A DNA stretch of 52,542 nt from an uncultured Prevotella sp. (GCA_900553595.1 USEC01000013.1:1-52542); one strand, 5' to 3'; shown: positions 24,950 through 34,297, counted from the stretch's first letter. Numbers and translations are program-made. Notes: generated from the sequence alone by a model not told the origin.

Positions 24950-26053
24950 TCAATGCATATCGCCGATGCGCACAATCTGTGGCGTGCGCACTGCCGGTTT
25001 CACCTCGCCGCCGATGTAGAAGCAGCCGAAACCGCGCACCCAGAGGGCTGCCGCTCCTGCACGGGCGAGTTGCGGATGGGCGATGGGCGTGGGTTGCCAG
25101 CGGTGGCGGCGTGGATTGAAGCGGCAGAGTTGGGCGTTGAAGCGATACCAGGCTACGGGCTGGTTGAGGTAGTCGCTCTGCTTCACGAGCCTGTAGCTGC
25201 CGCTGATAGCATCGAGGAATATGTCGCGGTTCACTCCGCCGGCAGCCCATATTGTGCCGTCGTGTGCCCATGCCGTGCCTCCGGTGAGCGTCAGACTGTT
25301 GCCCGAATCGTCGGTGGGGGCGGGCAGCGGTGTGCTCCTGCGTGTGTGGAGGGCGATGCATTCGCCGCCGGTGTGTACTGTGCTGTTGGCTGAATCGGCG
25401 TGGAAGCCGCCCCAGACATAGAGCCGTCTGCCCACGCATACGGCTACGGGCTGCACGCGAGGTGCTCCCGTGAGTGTGGCGAAGCGGCTCCATGCGCCTC
25501 CTTTACGACCAAGACGGAGGTGCAGTATCTCTGCCGACGGATGGCCGTCGAGGTTGCCTCCCACTACGAAGACGTCGTTGCCCCGTTGTGCCACGGCCAT
25601 GTTGTCGGCGGTGTGGGGCAGCGGTGTGAGCCAGCGCACGGTGGCTTTGGTGCCGTCGGGGGTGATGTGCAGGCTCAGTACGGTGCTCATGCTGTGGATG
25701 TTGTTGTTGCCACCGATGAGTATCAGACTGTCGCCCGATGCCGCCGTACCGCCGTATGCCGCCTCTTCGGGCAGTTCGCCCACACGCTGCCAGTGCAGGG
25801 TGTCGGTGCCTACGCGTGCCGCATAGATGCCGCGGTAATAGCGTTTATTGCCCGGTTCGGGGAAGTTGCAGCCTCCTGCCATTATTATCCACGGCCCTAT
25901 GCGCCCTGCGTAGCATGCCGACACGCCGAGACTGTAGCCCTCTTCGGTGTCGGGGAATCCGCTTACAGGCTCTATGTCCTGTGCCGTGCAGCGTGTGGCG
26001 GCGGCGAGGAGCAGTGCGGTTATGGTGAGGATGAGGCGTGTGATGTGTGTCAT
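24950..26053 (-). CDS. NanM-like kelch-repeat protein (putative N-acetylneuraminate epimerase)
   Basis: 367 aa from the ATG at 26053, chosen because a signal peptide (MTHITRLILTITALLLAAAT...) begins there and it overlaps the previous stop by 4 bp (ATGA). The mature protein is a kelch-type beta propeller with repeated 'LPEEAAYGGTAASGDSLILIGG', 'VFVVGGNLDG' and 'LYVWGGFHAD' blades. NanM-type propellers interconvert alpha and beta Neu5Ac in the periplasm. Position as last gene of the nan operon supports that role; the match to NanM itself is by fold and context. Modular repeat copy 4 follows its 3' end. Confidence 0.78.
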   Translation of the reverse strand: MTHITRLILTITALLLAAATRCTAQDIEPVSGFPDTEEGYSLGVSACYAGRIGPWIIMAGGCNFPEPGNKRYYRGIYAARVGTDTLHWQRVGELPEEAAYGGTAASGDSLILIGGNNNIHSMSTVLSLHITPDGTKATVRWLTPLPHTADNMAVAQRGNDVFVVGGNLDGHPSAEILHLRLGRKGGAWSRFATLTGAPRVQPVAVCVGRRLYVWGGFHADSANSTVHTGGECIALHTRRSTPLPAPTDDSGNSLTLTGGTAWAHDGTIWAAGGVNRDIFLDAISGSYRLVKQSDYLNQPVAWYRFNAQLCRFNPRRHRWQPTPIAHPQLARAGAAALWVRGFGCFYIGGEVKPAVRTPQIVRIGDMH

Positions 26054-26838
26054 TCGTTGTGGAATTGTGGTTCGTAAAGGTCGTCTATGGTCTCCACACG
26101 GGCGAAGTCGGCGAGGAATTCCACATATTTCTCCACCACTGCGGCGGCGAAACGTGCTCCCTTTTCGGCTGTTGCCTTTGCCGGCGAGCCTATGCCCGTG
26201 TCGCGGCTCACCTTTGCCCAGTTGCGTGGAATCCACACCTTGCCCTCGCTCAGAGCCTTTATTCCGAAGCCGCGGCTGTCGCCCTGTCCTGCTTCGCTGA
26301 GGTTTACGAGTTCGGGATGGTAGTGCATCATCACCGAAGTCTCAAGTTCATCGGCGTGGTCGCCGACATGGGAGAAGAATGGGTGTGCGTCGGTCATCTT
26401 GAACCATTCGCTTGTCGCGATGATGAAGTCGGGGTATTCCAGTGTGAGGTCGCGCATCATGTTCTTGAAGTTGTTGCCTCCGTGACCGTTGATGATGAGC
26501 ATACGGTGCTGTCCCTGACGGTAGAGCGACGCCACGATGTCGCGCAGAATGGAGCGTTGCGTGTCGTAGGAGTAGTGCACGCAGAAGCTGAGTTCGCGCT
26601 GTCCGGGGTTCTGTGCGCCTGCGAAAACGGGCGGCATCACCATCGCCCACATGCCGTGTGCGTCGTGAAGGCGTTCGGCTGCCTCCACGGCTATGTCGTG
26701 CGAGAGAATGCAGTCGGTCATGTATGGCAAGTGCTGGTTGTGCGGTTCGGTCGCGCCCCAGGGCAGTATTGTCACGGCGTAATGGTTCTTGCGTGCCGTG
26801 CCGTAGTTGGATACGGATAAGTCGAAGAGTTTGTTCAT
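26050..26838 (-). CDS. Creatininase-family amidohydrolase in the nan operon
   Basis: 262 aa. Metal-binding motifs are WGATEPHNQHLP (Glu31, His33, with Asp42 close by), INGHGGNN (His about 116) and DHADELETS (Glu about 165), as in creatinine amidohydrolase and its relatives. Substrate specificity varies across this family (creatinine, guanidino and formamide compounds). It stands between the 2-epimerase and the NanM-like gene, overlapping the latter by 4 bp. No creatinine pathway is near, so a link to an amide-bearing sugar is inferred, e.g. an N-acyl or lactam derivative of an amino sugar. Confidence 0.85.
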   Translation of the reverse strand: MNKLFDLSVSNYGTARKNHYAVTILPWGATEPHNQHLPYMTDCILSHDIAVEAAERLHDAHGMWAMVMPPVFAGAQNPGQRELSFCVHYSYDTQRSILRDIVASLYRQGQHRMLIINGHGGNNFKNMMRDLTLEYPDFIIATSEWFKMTDAHPFFSHVGDHADELETSVMMHYHPELVNLSEAGQGDSRGFGIKALSEGKVWIPRNWAKVSRDTGIGSPAKATAEKGARFAAAVVEKYVEFLADFARVETIDDLYEPQFHNE

Positions 26839-26981
26839 AGTGTGAGAGTGAAAGAATGTGACATCGGAGGTGTGATAACGAAAGAGTGAAAAAGCAGGAA
26901 TGGCGGGCGGCGGGAGGCTGATGCTTTTTCATCCGTAGCCTTGCCGACGCTTCCTTCTTGCTTTTCCACTCTTTTATATTT

Positions 26982-28163
26982 CTACTTTTCCAGTATTTCC
27001 TTGCAGAGCATGTAGCCCTTTATCATCATGCGCGGGATGTGGAACGGTCCCTTGTAGAGGTTGCCTTTGGCTGGTTGCGCCACCGTTCCGTCGCGGTGCA
27101 GATAGCCGTACCATTCGCCTTTGTCGGCATCGGGGAAGTGGGCGTAGGTCCATTCGCTGATGCGTTCGTGGCGGTAGAGGTACTTCTCGTCGCCGGTGGC
27201 GAGGTAGGCGTAGAGCGATGCTATGATGGTTTCGCACTGAGGCCACCAGAATTTCATGTCCTGCGAGTAGTCCTGCGGCGGCAGGTTGCGGCAGTCGCGG
27301 AAGTTGATGATGCCTCCGTACTGCTTGTCCCAGCCCCAGTCCCATGACCAGTCGAATATTTCGAGGGCCATGTCGAGCATTTCCTTGTCCCAATTACGGA
27401 GTTTGGCTTCCTCCATTATGAACCACGATGTCTCGATGCAGTGGCCGGGATTGATGGTGCGTGTGAGGTTGGTGTCGATGAATTCGCCGTTCATGCCTAC
27501 GGTTTCGAGCAGGCACTTGAATTCGGGATGTATGAAATACTTCTTCAGTCGTGCTATCGAATCGTCGATCTGCTGCGTGAGTTTCGGGTCGTCGATCACC
27601 TTGCGGAGGCACGAACCCACGTTGATGAGAATCATTATGATGCTGTGGCTCTGCAGCTGCACGCTCTCTTCGAACTTCGGCGCGAGGTAGCCCGGTGTGG
27701 AGAGGAAGCGTTGTGTGTCGTCGAACACCTTCAATGCACGCTCCGCCCAATGCCTGTCGCCTGTGGCAAGCGAGTATTCTGCCATCGCGATGGCGGCGAA
27801 AGTCTCCGAGAATACATAGCGTCTTTGGCGCAGCGGACGCCCCTCGGCGGTGACGGAGAAGTACATGTGGCCGTCGTTGTCGAAGCAGTGTGCCTCGATA
27901 AAGTCGAGAGTCAGGCGTGCGGCTTCAAGCCATTCGGGTCGTTTCTCCACATTGTTGTAGGCAAACGAGCAGATGAATGCGAAGCGACCTTGAAACCATA
28001 CCGACTTGGTAGGGTCCATCAGGCTTCCGTCGCGGTCGAGACAGGTATATACTCCGCCGTTCTTTCTGTCGAGACCATGCTCGAGCCAGAACGGCATTAT
28101 GTTTTCGGTGAGGTCGGATCTGTATTTCTCCGCCCACGTTTCAATGTATTTTCTTACGTCCAT
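26982..28163 (-). CDS. nanE: N-acylglucosamine 2-epimerase (AGE family)
   Basis: 393 aa, the standard AGE length. The (alpha/alpha)6 barrel shows the family's active-site segments: WFQGRFAF (Arg60), 'FSETFAAIAMAEYSLATGD', NPGHCIETSWFIMEE (catalytic His) and a C-terminal 'FHIPRMMIKGYMLCKEIL'. In Bacteroides nan operons this enzyme converts N-acetylmannosamine to N-acetylglucosamine, taking the place of the phosphorylated route used by E. coli. It begins 34 bp after the lyase gene, so they are co-transcribed. A 143-bp gap follows it. The gene symbol follows Bacteroides use. Confidence 0.92.
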   Translation of the reverse strand: MDVRKYIETWAEKYRSDLTENIMPFWLEHGLDRKNGGVYTCLDRDGSLMDPTKSVWFQGRFAFICSFAYNNVEKRPEWLEAARLTLDFIEAHCFDNDGHMYFSVTAEGRPLRQRRYVFSETFAAIAMAEYSLATGDRHWAERALKVFDDTQRFLSTPGYLAPKFEESVQLQSHSIIMILINVGSCLRKVIDDPKLTQQIDDSIARLKKYFIHPEFKCLLETVGMNGEFIDTNLTRTINPGHCIETSWFIMEEAKLRNWDKEMLDMALEIFDWSWDWGWDKQYGGIINFRDCRNLPPQDYSQDMKFWWPQCETIIASLYAYLATGDEKYLYRHERISEWTYAHFPDADKGEWYGYLHRDGTVAQPAKGNLYKGPFHIPRMMIKGYMLCKEILEK

Positions 28164-28197
28164 TATTTTCTGTTGTGGATGTTTTTAACGTTGATAA

Positions 28198-29115
28198 TCA
28201 GAACACGTTGGCTCTCCGGAAGAAGTCAATCTCTTCGAGTTCGCGCTTCATCTGTGCCTCTTCTTCGTCGGTGAGGTTGCGGAATGGTATGCGGTTTGGT
28301 CCGAGGTCGAAGCCGAGGAGCTTCATTATGCGCTTTCCTCCTACGATGTTGCCGCGGAAACGGCATATCACATTGATTACTTCCTGTGAGAAGTTCTGCT
28401 TCTCGCGTGCCGTCTCTATGTCGCCGCGGTTCCATGCTTCGATGATGCCGGTGAGTTCACGACCGTTGTAATTTGTGGTGCCTCCGATGCCACCCTGTGC
28501 TCCTCCCTGTGCGAGCGATGGCAGAATGGTCTCGTCCTGACCGTGGAGCATGTCGTATTTGCCGTTGGCATAGAGTCGGCACTGGTTGTATTCGTAGAGC
28601 GATTCGTAGGTGTATTTTATTCCGGCGAAGTTGGGAATGCGTCCATCCACGGCTTTCAGCAGGTCGAGCATGGGGAGAAAAGCACCGTTGAAAGCCGGGA
28701 TGTGGTAGTAATAGAATGGCAGCTGGGGTGCTGCGGCGGCTATTGTCTCGCAGTATTTCACCAGTTCTTCGATGCGGCCAATCTTTGGGAACGGTGGGGC
28801 CATTGCTCCGATGCCCCATGCGCCTATTTTCTGTGCGTGTTCGGCGAGGCGTGCGCTCTCGCGGAGGCAGCAGCTTCCGACGTGCACAATCACCTTGAAT
28901 CCTTCCGGGGCAACGCTTACCCATCGCTCGGCGAGCTGCATACGCTCTTCGGTGGTGAGCATATAGCCTTCGCCGGATGAGCCGTTGATGAACACACCCT
29001 TTAATCCATTCTTCTGAAGCATGTGTGCGTATGCTTCTATTGGCTCCAGATTCACGTCGCCGTTGGCATGGAACGGGGTGAAAGGAGCGTCGATAAGTCC
29101 TGTTATCTTTTCCAT
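28198..29115 (-). CDS. nanA: N-acetylneuraminate lyase
   Basis: 305 aa. A DHDPS/NAL-family TIM barrel with GSSGEGYMLTTEER (45-58; carboxylate-binding loop), Tyr137 in FYYYHIPAFNG and the Schiff-base Lys167 in GIKYTYES. The FYYYHIP and GSSGEG pair favours sialic acid lyase over dihydrodipicolinate synthase. It splits Neu5Ac into N-acetylmannosamine and pyruvate in the cytoplasm. It follows the transporter by 53 bp and precedes the epimerase, the Bacteroides nanLET arrangement (there called nanL). Confidence 0.95.
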   Translation of the reverse strand: MEKITGLIDAPFTPFHANGDVNLEPIEAYAHMLQKNGLKGVFINGSSGEGYMLTTEERMQLAERWVSVAPEGFKVIVHVGSCCLRESARLAEHAQKIGAWGIGAMAPPFPKIGRIEELVKYCETIAAAAPQLPFYYYHIPAFNGAFLPMLDLLKAVDGRIPNFAGIKYTYESLYEYNQCRLYANGKYDMLHGQDETILPSLAQGGAQGGIGGTTNYNGRELTGIIEAWNRGDIETAREKQNFSQEVINVICRFRGNIVGGKRIMKLLGFDLGPNRIPFRNLTDEEEAQMKRELEEIDFFRRANVF

Positions 29116-29168
29116 ATTGTTGTGATGATGTTATGATTTTTCTTTTGTCTTGGTGTGGTGTCGGTGCG

Positions 29169-30413
29169 TCATTCCACATTGTCTGCCTTTGGCCTGAGGC
29201 ACGAAAGCTGTAGTATAAGTGCTGCGAGCACTACGCTACCGAGCACTGCGAAGGCCGTGCCGAGGTTGCCTCCGTCGGTGAATCGTCCGAGTATGTGTGT
29301 CACGGCGGCACCTGCGAAGACTCCCACCATGTTCATTATGCCGTAGGCAGTGGCTCTGTATTTGGCTGAGATGATTTGACATAGGATGGGCATGTTGTTG
29401 GCGTCGAACATTCCGTAGCCTACGCCGAAGAGCACACCTGCACCCACTACGGCGACGATGCTGTGTCCTACGCCGAGCAGAACGAGTGCCGGGACGGTCA
29501 TTCCGAGTCCTATTGCGCTGGTGTAGATGCGTCCGCGGATGTTGCGCATCACCCATTTGTCGGAGAGCACTCCTCCTGCTATCACTCCTATGAACGACGA
29601 TGCGGCGATGGTGATGGTCGATATCGGTCCGGCTTCAGCCATCGGTATGCCGAGGTTTTCGGCGAAGAGTGTGGGCAGCCAGTTCTTCGTGGCCCATCCT
29701 GGCAGGCTCGGTGCTGCGAAATAGAAGAGTATCACCCAGAATGCCCATGTGGAGAACACCACGCTGAGTCCGCTCCATAGATTCTCTTTCTTGCCTTTTG
29801 TGGCTTCTGTCGGTGCCTTTTCTGTGTTTGCGGAGGGTGCTTTCGGACGGTCGTGAAGCAGCATTGCGAGGATAACGGAGTAGGCTATGCCGATGATTCC
29901 GAACCATTGGAATGTGGCGTTCCATGAGAATGTGGCTGCGATGGTGGCTCCGAATCCTCCTACTGCCTGCCCTACGTAGAGTCCGGTCATGTGTATTCCG
30001 ATGGCGAGCGAGCGCGACTTGCCCTCGTGCCAGTCGGCTATGAGCGACAGGGCCGACGGTATGTAGAGTGCTTCGCTTATGCCCATGACGGCGCGGAGTA
30101 TGTAGAGTTCCTGGAAATTGGAGGCGTATCCCATGAGCCATGTCACTCCCGACCACACGAAGAGGCTTCCTATTACGAGTCGTCTGCGGCTTATGCGGTC
30201 GGCCACGATGCCGGCGAACGGGCTTACCAAGCCGTATATCCAGAGGAATACAGCCATGAGTGCGCCGAAGGCTTCGGCACGGTTGAGTTCGGCAATGTCG
30301 GCCTTCATCGCCTCCTGCATGGTTGAAAGCATCTGGCGGTCCATGTAGTTGAGCAGTGCTACAATCCAGAGCAGTGCCACAACGAGCCAGGGATAGAATC
30401 GTTTGTTTCTCAT
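29169..30413 (-). CDS. nanT: MFS transporter, likely sialic acid importer
   Basis: 414 aa from the ATG at 30413; an upstream ATG in the same frame would add 26 polar residues not expected in this family. Twelve membrane segments are visible, with NYMDRQMLSTM near the start, the loop-2 MFS motif 'GIVADRISRRRLVIGSLF' and a second half beginning near residue 215 after a charged loop. The family (anion:cation symporter-like) includes sialic acid and hexuronate carriers; substrate is inferred from its place at the head of the nan operon. A -7 box TACCTTTG lies 57 bp upstream. Confidence 0.85.
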   Translation of the reverse strand: MRNKRFYPWLVVALLWIVALLNYMDRQMLSTMQEAMKADIAELNRAEAFGALMAVFLWIYGLVSPFAGIVADRISRRRLVIGSLFVWSGVTWLMGYASNFQELYILRAVMGISEALYIPSALSLIADWHEGKSRSLAIGIHMTGLYVGQAVGGFGATIAATFSWNATFQWFGIIGIAYSVILAMLLHDRPKAPSANTEKAPTEATKGKKENLWSGLSVVFSTWAFWVILFYFAAPSLPGWATKNWLPTLFAENLGIPMAEAGPISTITIAASSFIGVIAGGVLSDKWVMRNIRGRIYTSAIGLGMTVPALVLLGVGHSIVAVVGAGVLFGVGYGMFDANNMPILCQIISAKYRATAYGIMNMVGVFAGAAVTHILGRFTDGGNLGTAFAVLGSVVLAALILQLSCLRPKADNVE

Positions 30414-30469
30414 CAGATTTGGTTTTTTAGTCGCTAATTGGTTATTGGTAGAAATTCTTTTTCGTCGTA

Positions 30470-30634
30470 CAAAGGTAAGCATTATTTGCAAAAGAAGGCG
30501 TTTCCGAGGGCGTAAAAACGGAAAAGTGTAGTTTTTAACCCTCGAAAATTGCGGAAAAGTGTAGTTTTTGTATGCCGAAATTACAGGAAAAGTGTATTTT
30601 TCAGCTCCTCATAATTGCGGAAAAGTGTATTCCG
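30470..30634 (-). promoter_or_regulatory. nan operon promoter with four 33-bp-spaced direct repeats
   Basis: The -7 box TACCTTTG is at 30477-30470 (minus). Upstream of it lie four copies of GGAAAAGTGTA (plus-strand starts 30520, 30553, 30586, 30619), each exactly 33 bp apart, mostly followed by GTTTTT or TTTTT and preceded by CG/GC. The copy spacing equals about three helical turns. The nearest copy starts about 42 bp upstream of the -7 box, a usual place for activator sites. Repeats alternate with a weaker 'CGAAAATT' tail. The regulator is not in the window. Confidence 0.7.
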
Positions 30635-30729
30635 TAGGGTTGAAGGAAATAGGGAAACATATTGAAAATCAAGTAGGAAACAGGCTTTTCATGCATACCT
30701 GCCACGCGAACTTCATCTTACCCATTATG

Positions 30730-30812
30730 CAAACAAGGCTTCTTTGTGTTGTAAAGAAGCCTTGTTTGCGTTGTAAAGAAGCCTTGTTTGCAGACAAAAG
30801 AAGCCTTGTTTT
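30730..30812. repeat. 83-bp modular intergenic element, copy 5
   Basis: One reverse module and three forward modules; modules 2 and 3 are linked by CGTTG as in copies 2, 4 and 7. It lies directly after the 3' end of the flippase gene (stop at 30845, minus strand), between it and the nan promoter region, within the 431-bp gap 30414-30844. Confidence 0.85.
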
Positions 30813-30844
30813 CAGTGCGACTGCAAGTGCTTGTAAATCAATGC

Positions 30845-32284
30845 TTATTTCATCTTGCCACGAATGAAGTCGATGCACTCGTCGAGAATGGCTACATGAG
30901 CCACGCGCATGACGGCATAATAGGCTGTGGCGGCGATTGCTATGCGCGAAAGCAACAGTATCCAGAGGTTTTGTATGGACTGCGTGGCAAAGTAAGTGAG
31001 GCTCATCACGGCGACAGCGGCGATGGCGAAAGGCAGCACATCGCGTGCGAACATGAGGTAGCCGTAACCCGTGAGCCGGCGAACAAAGTAGAGCCACACG
31101 AAAAGCCACGACACATTGATGACGACAAAAGCCACCACCATGACATGAATGCCCCACGGCCAGATGACGAGCATCATCAGGGTCAGCAGCAGTCCGAGCG
31201 AGAACGTACACCACAGGAGTATGTCGCTGCGGCCTTTGCTCACCACCATGTTGTTGAACAGTGCGCAGAGCGGCATCACGGCACCGCTTATACAGAGCAG
31301 TTGCAGAAGCGAAGCCGACGCCAGCCACTTCTCGGTGAGGGCTATCACGATGAACTCCCGCGACACAAGGGCGAAACCGAAGAGCAGCGGAAAGGTGACG
31401 AACGACGTGAAACGCACCATTTTGCGGAACACGCGGAGCTGGCGGTCGGCATCGTCGTCGAGTCCCACGAGCACGGGTTGAGCCACTTGCAGTATCATGC
31501 TTTGCACGAGCGAGTAGCTCTTCATGTTCCATTGGTAAGCCTGATTGAAGTTGCCCGTGTCGTGCGGAGAGAAGTAATGCCCCAGAAGGATGTTGAGCAC
31601 GTTGTTGTTCACATGGTTTACGATGGTGGTGGCAAGCACTTTGCACGAGAAGCGGAACATGCGGCGCACGGGAGCGAACGTGATTCCATGCAGAGTGGGA
31701 CGCCACGGCGAATAATGCCACTGTATTCCGATGTTCACCGCCACATAGATAAGGTTCTGTGTGGCAAGTGCCCAATAGGCAAATCCGGCGAACGCCATCG
31801 TCACGCCCACCATGTTCGACACCAACACAGCCACCGCCGCAGCCGTAGCCTGCTGCCGTGCCTTCAGATTCTTGAAGAGATAGGCCGACTGCGCAGTGCC
31901 GAGCGACGCTATTATGATTACCAGAAAGGAGTAACGGCATAGCGGCACCACACGTTCCGTGTGGTAATACTCGCCTATCAGGGGCGCGGCGAAGAAGAGA
32001 ATGAGGTAGAGCGTGGTGGCCATGAGGATGTTGAACCAGAACACCGAGTTGTAGTCTTCCGCCGTAGGATTATGCAAATTGGTCAGAGCCGTGCGGAATC
32101 CGCTGTCCTGCAACGCCGTCGCCACAAGCGAGAAGATGCTTATCATCGCCATCATGCCGTAGTCGTCGGGACACAAAAGCCGTCCCAACACAATGCCGAA
32201 CGCCAATCCTATCACCTGCTGCAAGCCGCTGTTGAGTCCTCCCCAAAGCAGTCCGCGTGCCGTCTTTTGCTTTAATGTTTCCAT
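30845..32284 (-). CDS. Polysaccharide flippase (Wzx/PST, MATE-like fold)
   Basis: 479 aa from the ATG at 32284 (upstream codons are Cys-rich and unlike a real N-terminus). The start METLKQKTARGLLWGGLNSG is typical of the polysaccharide transporter family. About 12-14 membrane segments can be counted, with the family motif 'LGRLLCPDDYGMMAMISIF' (about 35-53), 'DSGFRTALTN' and 'YYHTERVVPLCRYSF'. It likely flips lipid-linked glycan units across the inner membrane. It stands alone here, without neighbouring glycosyltransferases, so the glycan is unknown. A -7 box TACATTTG (32312-32305) lies 20 nt upstream. Confidence 0.88.
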   Translation of the reverse strand: METLKQKTARGLLWGGLNSGLQQVIGLAFGIVLGRLLCPDDYGMMAMISIFSLVATALQDSGFRTALTNLHNPTAEDYNSVFWFNILMATTLYLILFFAAPLIGEYYHTERVVPLCRYSFLVIIIASLGTAQSAYLFKNLKARQQATAAAVAVLVSNMVGVTMAFAGFAYWALATQNLIYVAVNIGIQWHYSPWRPTLHGITFAPVRRMFRFSCKVLATTIVNHVNNNVLNILLGHYFSPHDTGNFNQAYQWNMKSYSLVQSMILQVAQPVLVGLDDDADRQLRVFRKMVRFTSFVTFPLLFGFALVSREFIVIALTEKWLASASLLQLLCISGAVMPLCALFNNMVVSKGRSDILLWCTFSLGLLLTLMMLVIWPWGIHVMVVAFVVINVSWLFVWLYFVRRLTGYGYLMFARDVLPFAIAAVAVMSLTYFATQSIQNLWILLLSRIAIAATAYYAVMRVAHVAILDECIDFIRGKMK

Positions 32285-32387
32285 AAATAGTCTTATTCGC
32301 TTTGCAAATGTAGTACAAAAAACGCAACAACACACCCTCATGCAGCACATTTTCTGCTTTTACGCCGACAGGTTCAAGGAAAAATAG

Positions 32388-32395
32388 TAACTTTG
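32388..32395 (+). promoter_or_regulatory. -7 box of argS
   Basis: TAACTTTG followed by CAGAC lies 49 bp before the argS ATG (32445). The matching -33 element is not clear. Confidence 0.5.
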
Positions 32396-32444
32396 CAGAC
32401 AATTCCCCACATTATTAATAAAAAAGAATAAAATCAGAATAAAT

Positions 32445-34262
32445 ATGACAATAGAACAGCAAATCGTAAGCACCGCACTCCAGGCCGTAAAGGAACTCTA
32501 CGGACAGGAAGTGCCGGAGAAGATGGTGCAACTGCAGAAGACGAAGCGGGAATTTGAAGGAAACCTCACACTCGTGGTGTTCCCGTTCCTCAAGATGTCG
32601 CACAAGAAACCCGAAGAAACGGCGCAGGAACTCGGCGAATACATCTGCCGCAACTGCAGTGCCATCGCTTCGTTCAACGTGGTGAAGGGTTTCCTCAACC
32701 TCGTCATAGCCCCTGAAGCATGGCTCGCACTGCTCAACGACATCGATGCCGACCCGAAATACGGCGAAAAGCCGGTCACCGAAGCATCGCCACTCGTCAT
32801 GATTGAATACTCATCGCCCAATACCAACAAGCCGCTCCACCTCGGACATGTGCGCAACAACCTTTTGGGATGGTCGCTGGCACAGATTATGGAAGCCAAC
32901 GGCAACCGTGTGGTGAAGACGAATATCGTGAACGACCGAGGCATACACATCTGCAAGTCGATGCTCGCATGGCTGAAATTCGGTAACGGCGAAACACCCG
33001 AAACAAGCGGGAAGAAAGGCGACCACCTCATAGGCGACTACTATGTGGCGTTCGACAAACACTACCGCGAGGAGGTGGCACAGCTCAAAGCGCAGTACAC
33101 CGCAGAGGGAATGAGCGACGAAGAAGCCGAGAAAAAAGCCAAGGAAGAGTCGCCCCTCATCAAGGAAGCACACGAAATGCTCGTGAAATGGGAGCAGGGC
33201 GACCCCGAAGTACGCGCCCTCTGGAAGAAGATGAACGACTGGGTGTATGCCGGATTCGACGAAACATACAAGGCACTCGGCGTAGGTTTCGACAAAATCT
33301 ATTACGAGTCGAACACATATCTCGTAGGAAAGAAGAAGGTAGAGGAAGGACTTGAGAAGGGACTCTTCTTCAGAAAAGACGACAACTCAGTCTGGGCCGA
33401 CCTCACAGACGAAGGTCTCGACCAGAAACTGCTGCTCCGTTCCGACGGAACCAGTGTTTACATGACCCAGGATATAGGCACCGCCGAGATGCGTTTCGCC
33501 GATTTCCCCATCGACAAGATGATATATGTCGTGGGCAACGAGCAGAACTACCACTTCCAAGTGCTCTCCATCCTGCTCGACCGGCTTGGTTTCAAGTGGG
33601 GAAAGGAACTTGTTCACTTCTCATACGGAATGGTAGAGCTGCCCAACGGCAAGATGAAGAGCCGCGAGGGAACCGTCGTTGATGCCGACGACTTGATTGC
33701 TGCAATGATAGCCGACGCACGACAGACAAGCGAAGAACTCGGCAAATTCAGCGACATGAGCGAGGAAGAGCGTGCGGAGATAGCACGCATCGTGGGCTTG
33801 GGAGCATTGAAATACTTCATCCTCAAGGTTGATGCACGCAAGAACATGCTCTTCAACCCCGAGGAATCAATCGACTTCAACGGCAACACAGGCCCATTCA
33901 TACAGTACACCTACGCCCGCATACGCTCCATTCTGCGCAAGGCCGAGGCTGAAGGCACGGTGATTCCCGCACAGCTCGCCACCACAATGCCGCTCAACGA
34001 AAAGGAGATAGAACTCATACAGAAGATGAACGAGTTCGGAGCCGCAGTGGAACAGGCGGGCAAGGACTACTCGCCCAGCGGCATAGCAAACTACTGCTAC
34101 GAGCTGACGAAGGCGTTCAACCAGTTCTATCACGACTACTCCATCCTCGGAGCAGCCTCTGCCGACGAGAAAGTCGTGCGTCTCGTGCTCGCCAGAAATG
34201 TTGCCAAGACTCTCCGCAACGGTATGGCTCTGCTCGGAATCGAGGTGCCGGAAAGAATGTAA
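32445..34262 (+). CDS. argS: Arginyl-tRNA synthetase
   Basis: 605 aa. The N-terminal additional domain (1-110) precedes the class I core with the HIGH-type motif PNTNKPLHLGHVRNNLLG (about 123-140). The KMSKS-like loop is at about 400 (GKMKSREG). The C-terminal DALR anticodon-binding domain (about 480-605) has 'FIQYTYARIRSILRKAEAEG'. It attaches Arg to its tRNA. Length is typical. It is followed by a 31-bp inverted repeat arm. Confidence 0.98.
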   Translation: MTIEQQIVSTALQAVKELYGQEVPEKMVQLQKTKREFEGNLTLVVFPFLKMSHKKPEETAQELGEYICRNCSAIASFNVVKGFLNLVIAPEAWLALLNDIDADPKYGEKPVTEASPLVMIEYSSPNTNKPLHLGHVRNNLLGWSLAQIMEANGNRVVKTNIVNDRGIHICKSMLAWLKFGNGETPETSGKKGDHLIGDYYVAFDKHYREEVAQLKAQYTAEGMSDEEAEKKAKEESPLIKEAHEMLVKWEQGDPEVRALWKKMNDWVYAGFDETYKALGVGFDKIYYESNTYLVGKKKVEEGLEKGLFFRKDDNSVWADLTDEGLDQKLLLRSDGTSVYMTQDIGTAEMRFADFPIDKMIYVVGNEQNYHFQVLSILLDRLGFKWGKELVHFSYGMVELPNGKMKSREGTVVDADDLIAAMIADARQTSEELGKFSDMSEEERAEIARIVGLGALKYFILKVDARKNMLFNPEESIDFNGNTGPFIQYTYARIRSILRKAEAEGTVIPAQLATTMPLNEKEIELIQKMNEFGAAVEQAGKDYSPSGIANYCYELTKAFNQFYHDYSILGAASADEKVVRLVLARNVAKTLRNGMALLGIEVPERM

Positions 34263-34266
34263 TGTC

Positions 34267-34297
34267 AATTCATAATTCATAATTCATAATTCATAAT
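34267..34297. repeat. Left arm of a perfect 31-bp inverted repeat around the four-helix-bundle gene
   Basis: Four 7-bp AATTCAT units plus AAT. The right arm (34788-34818) is its exact reverse complement, 490 bp away. The arms enclose one gene (34412-34771) and a short TTATGGATTATGGATTTTG stretch (about 34365-34383). Low complexity, but the length and match suggest a cassette boundary or a paired hairpin. Confidence 0.8.

Noticed and set aside
30669..31940. 423-aa and 384-aa ORFs over the flippase gene
   Set aside because: Shadow frames of a well-supported membrane protein; composition is His/Cys/Arg-rich with no recognisable pattern.
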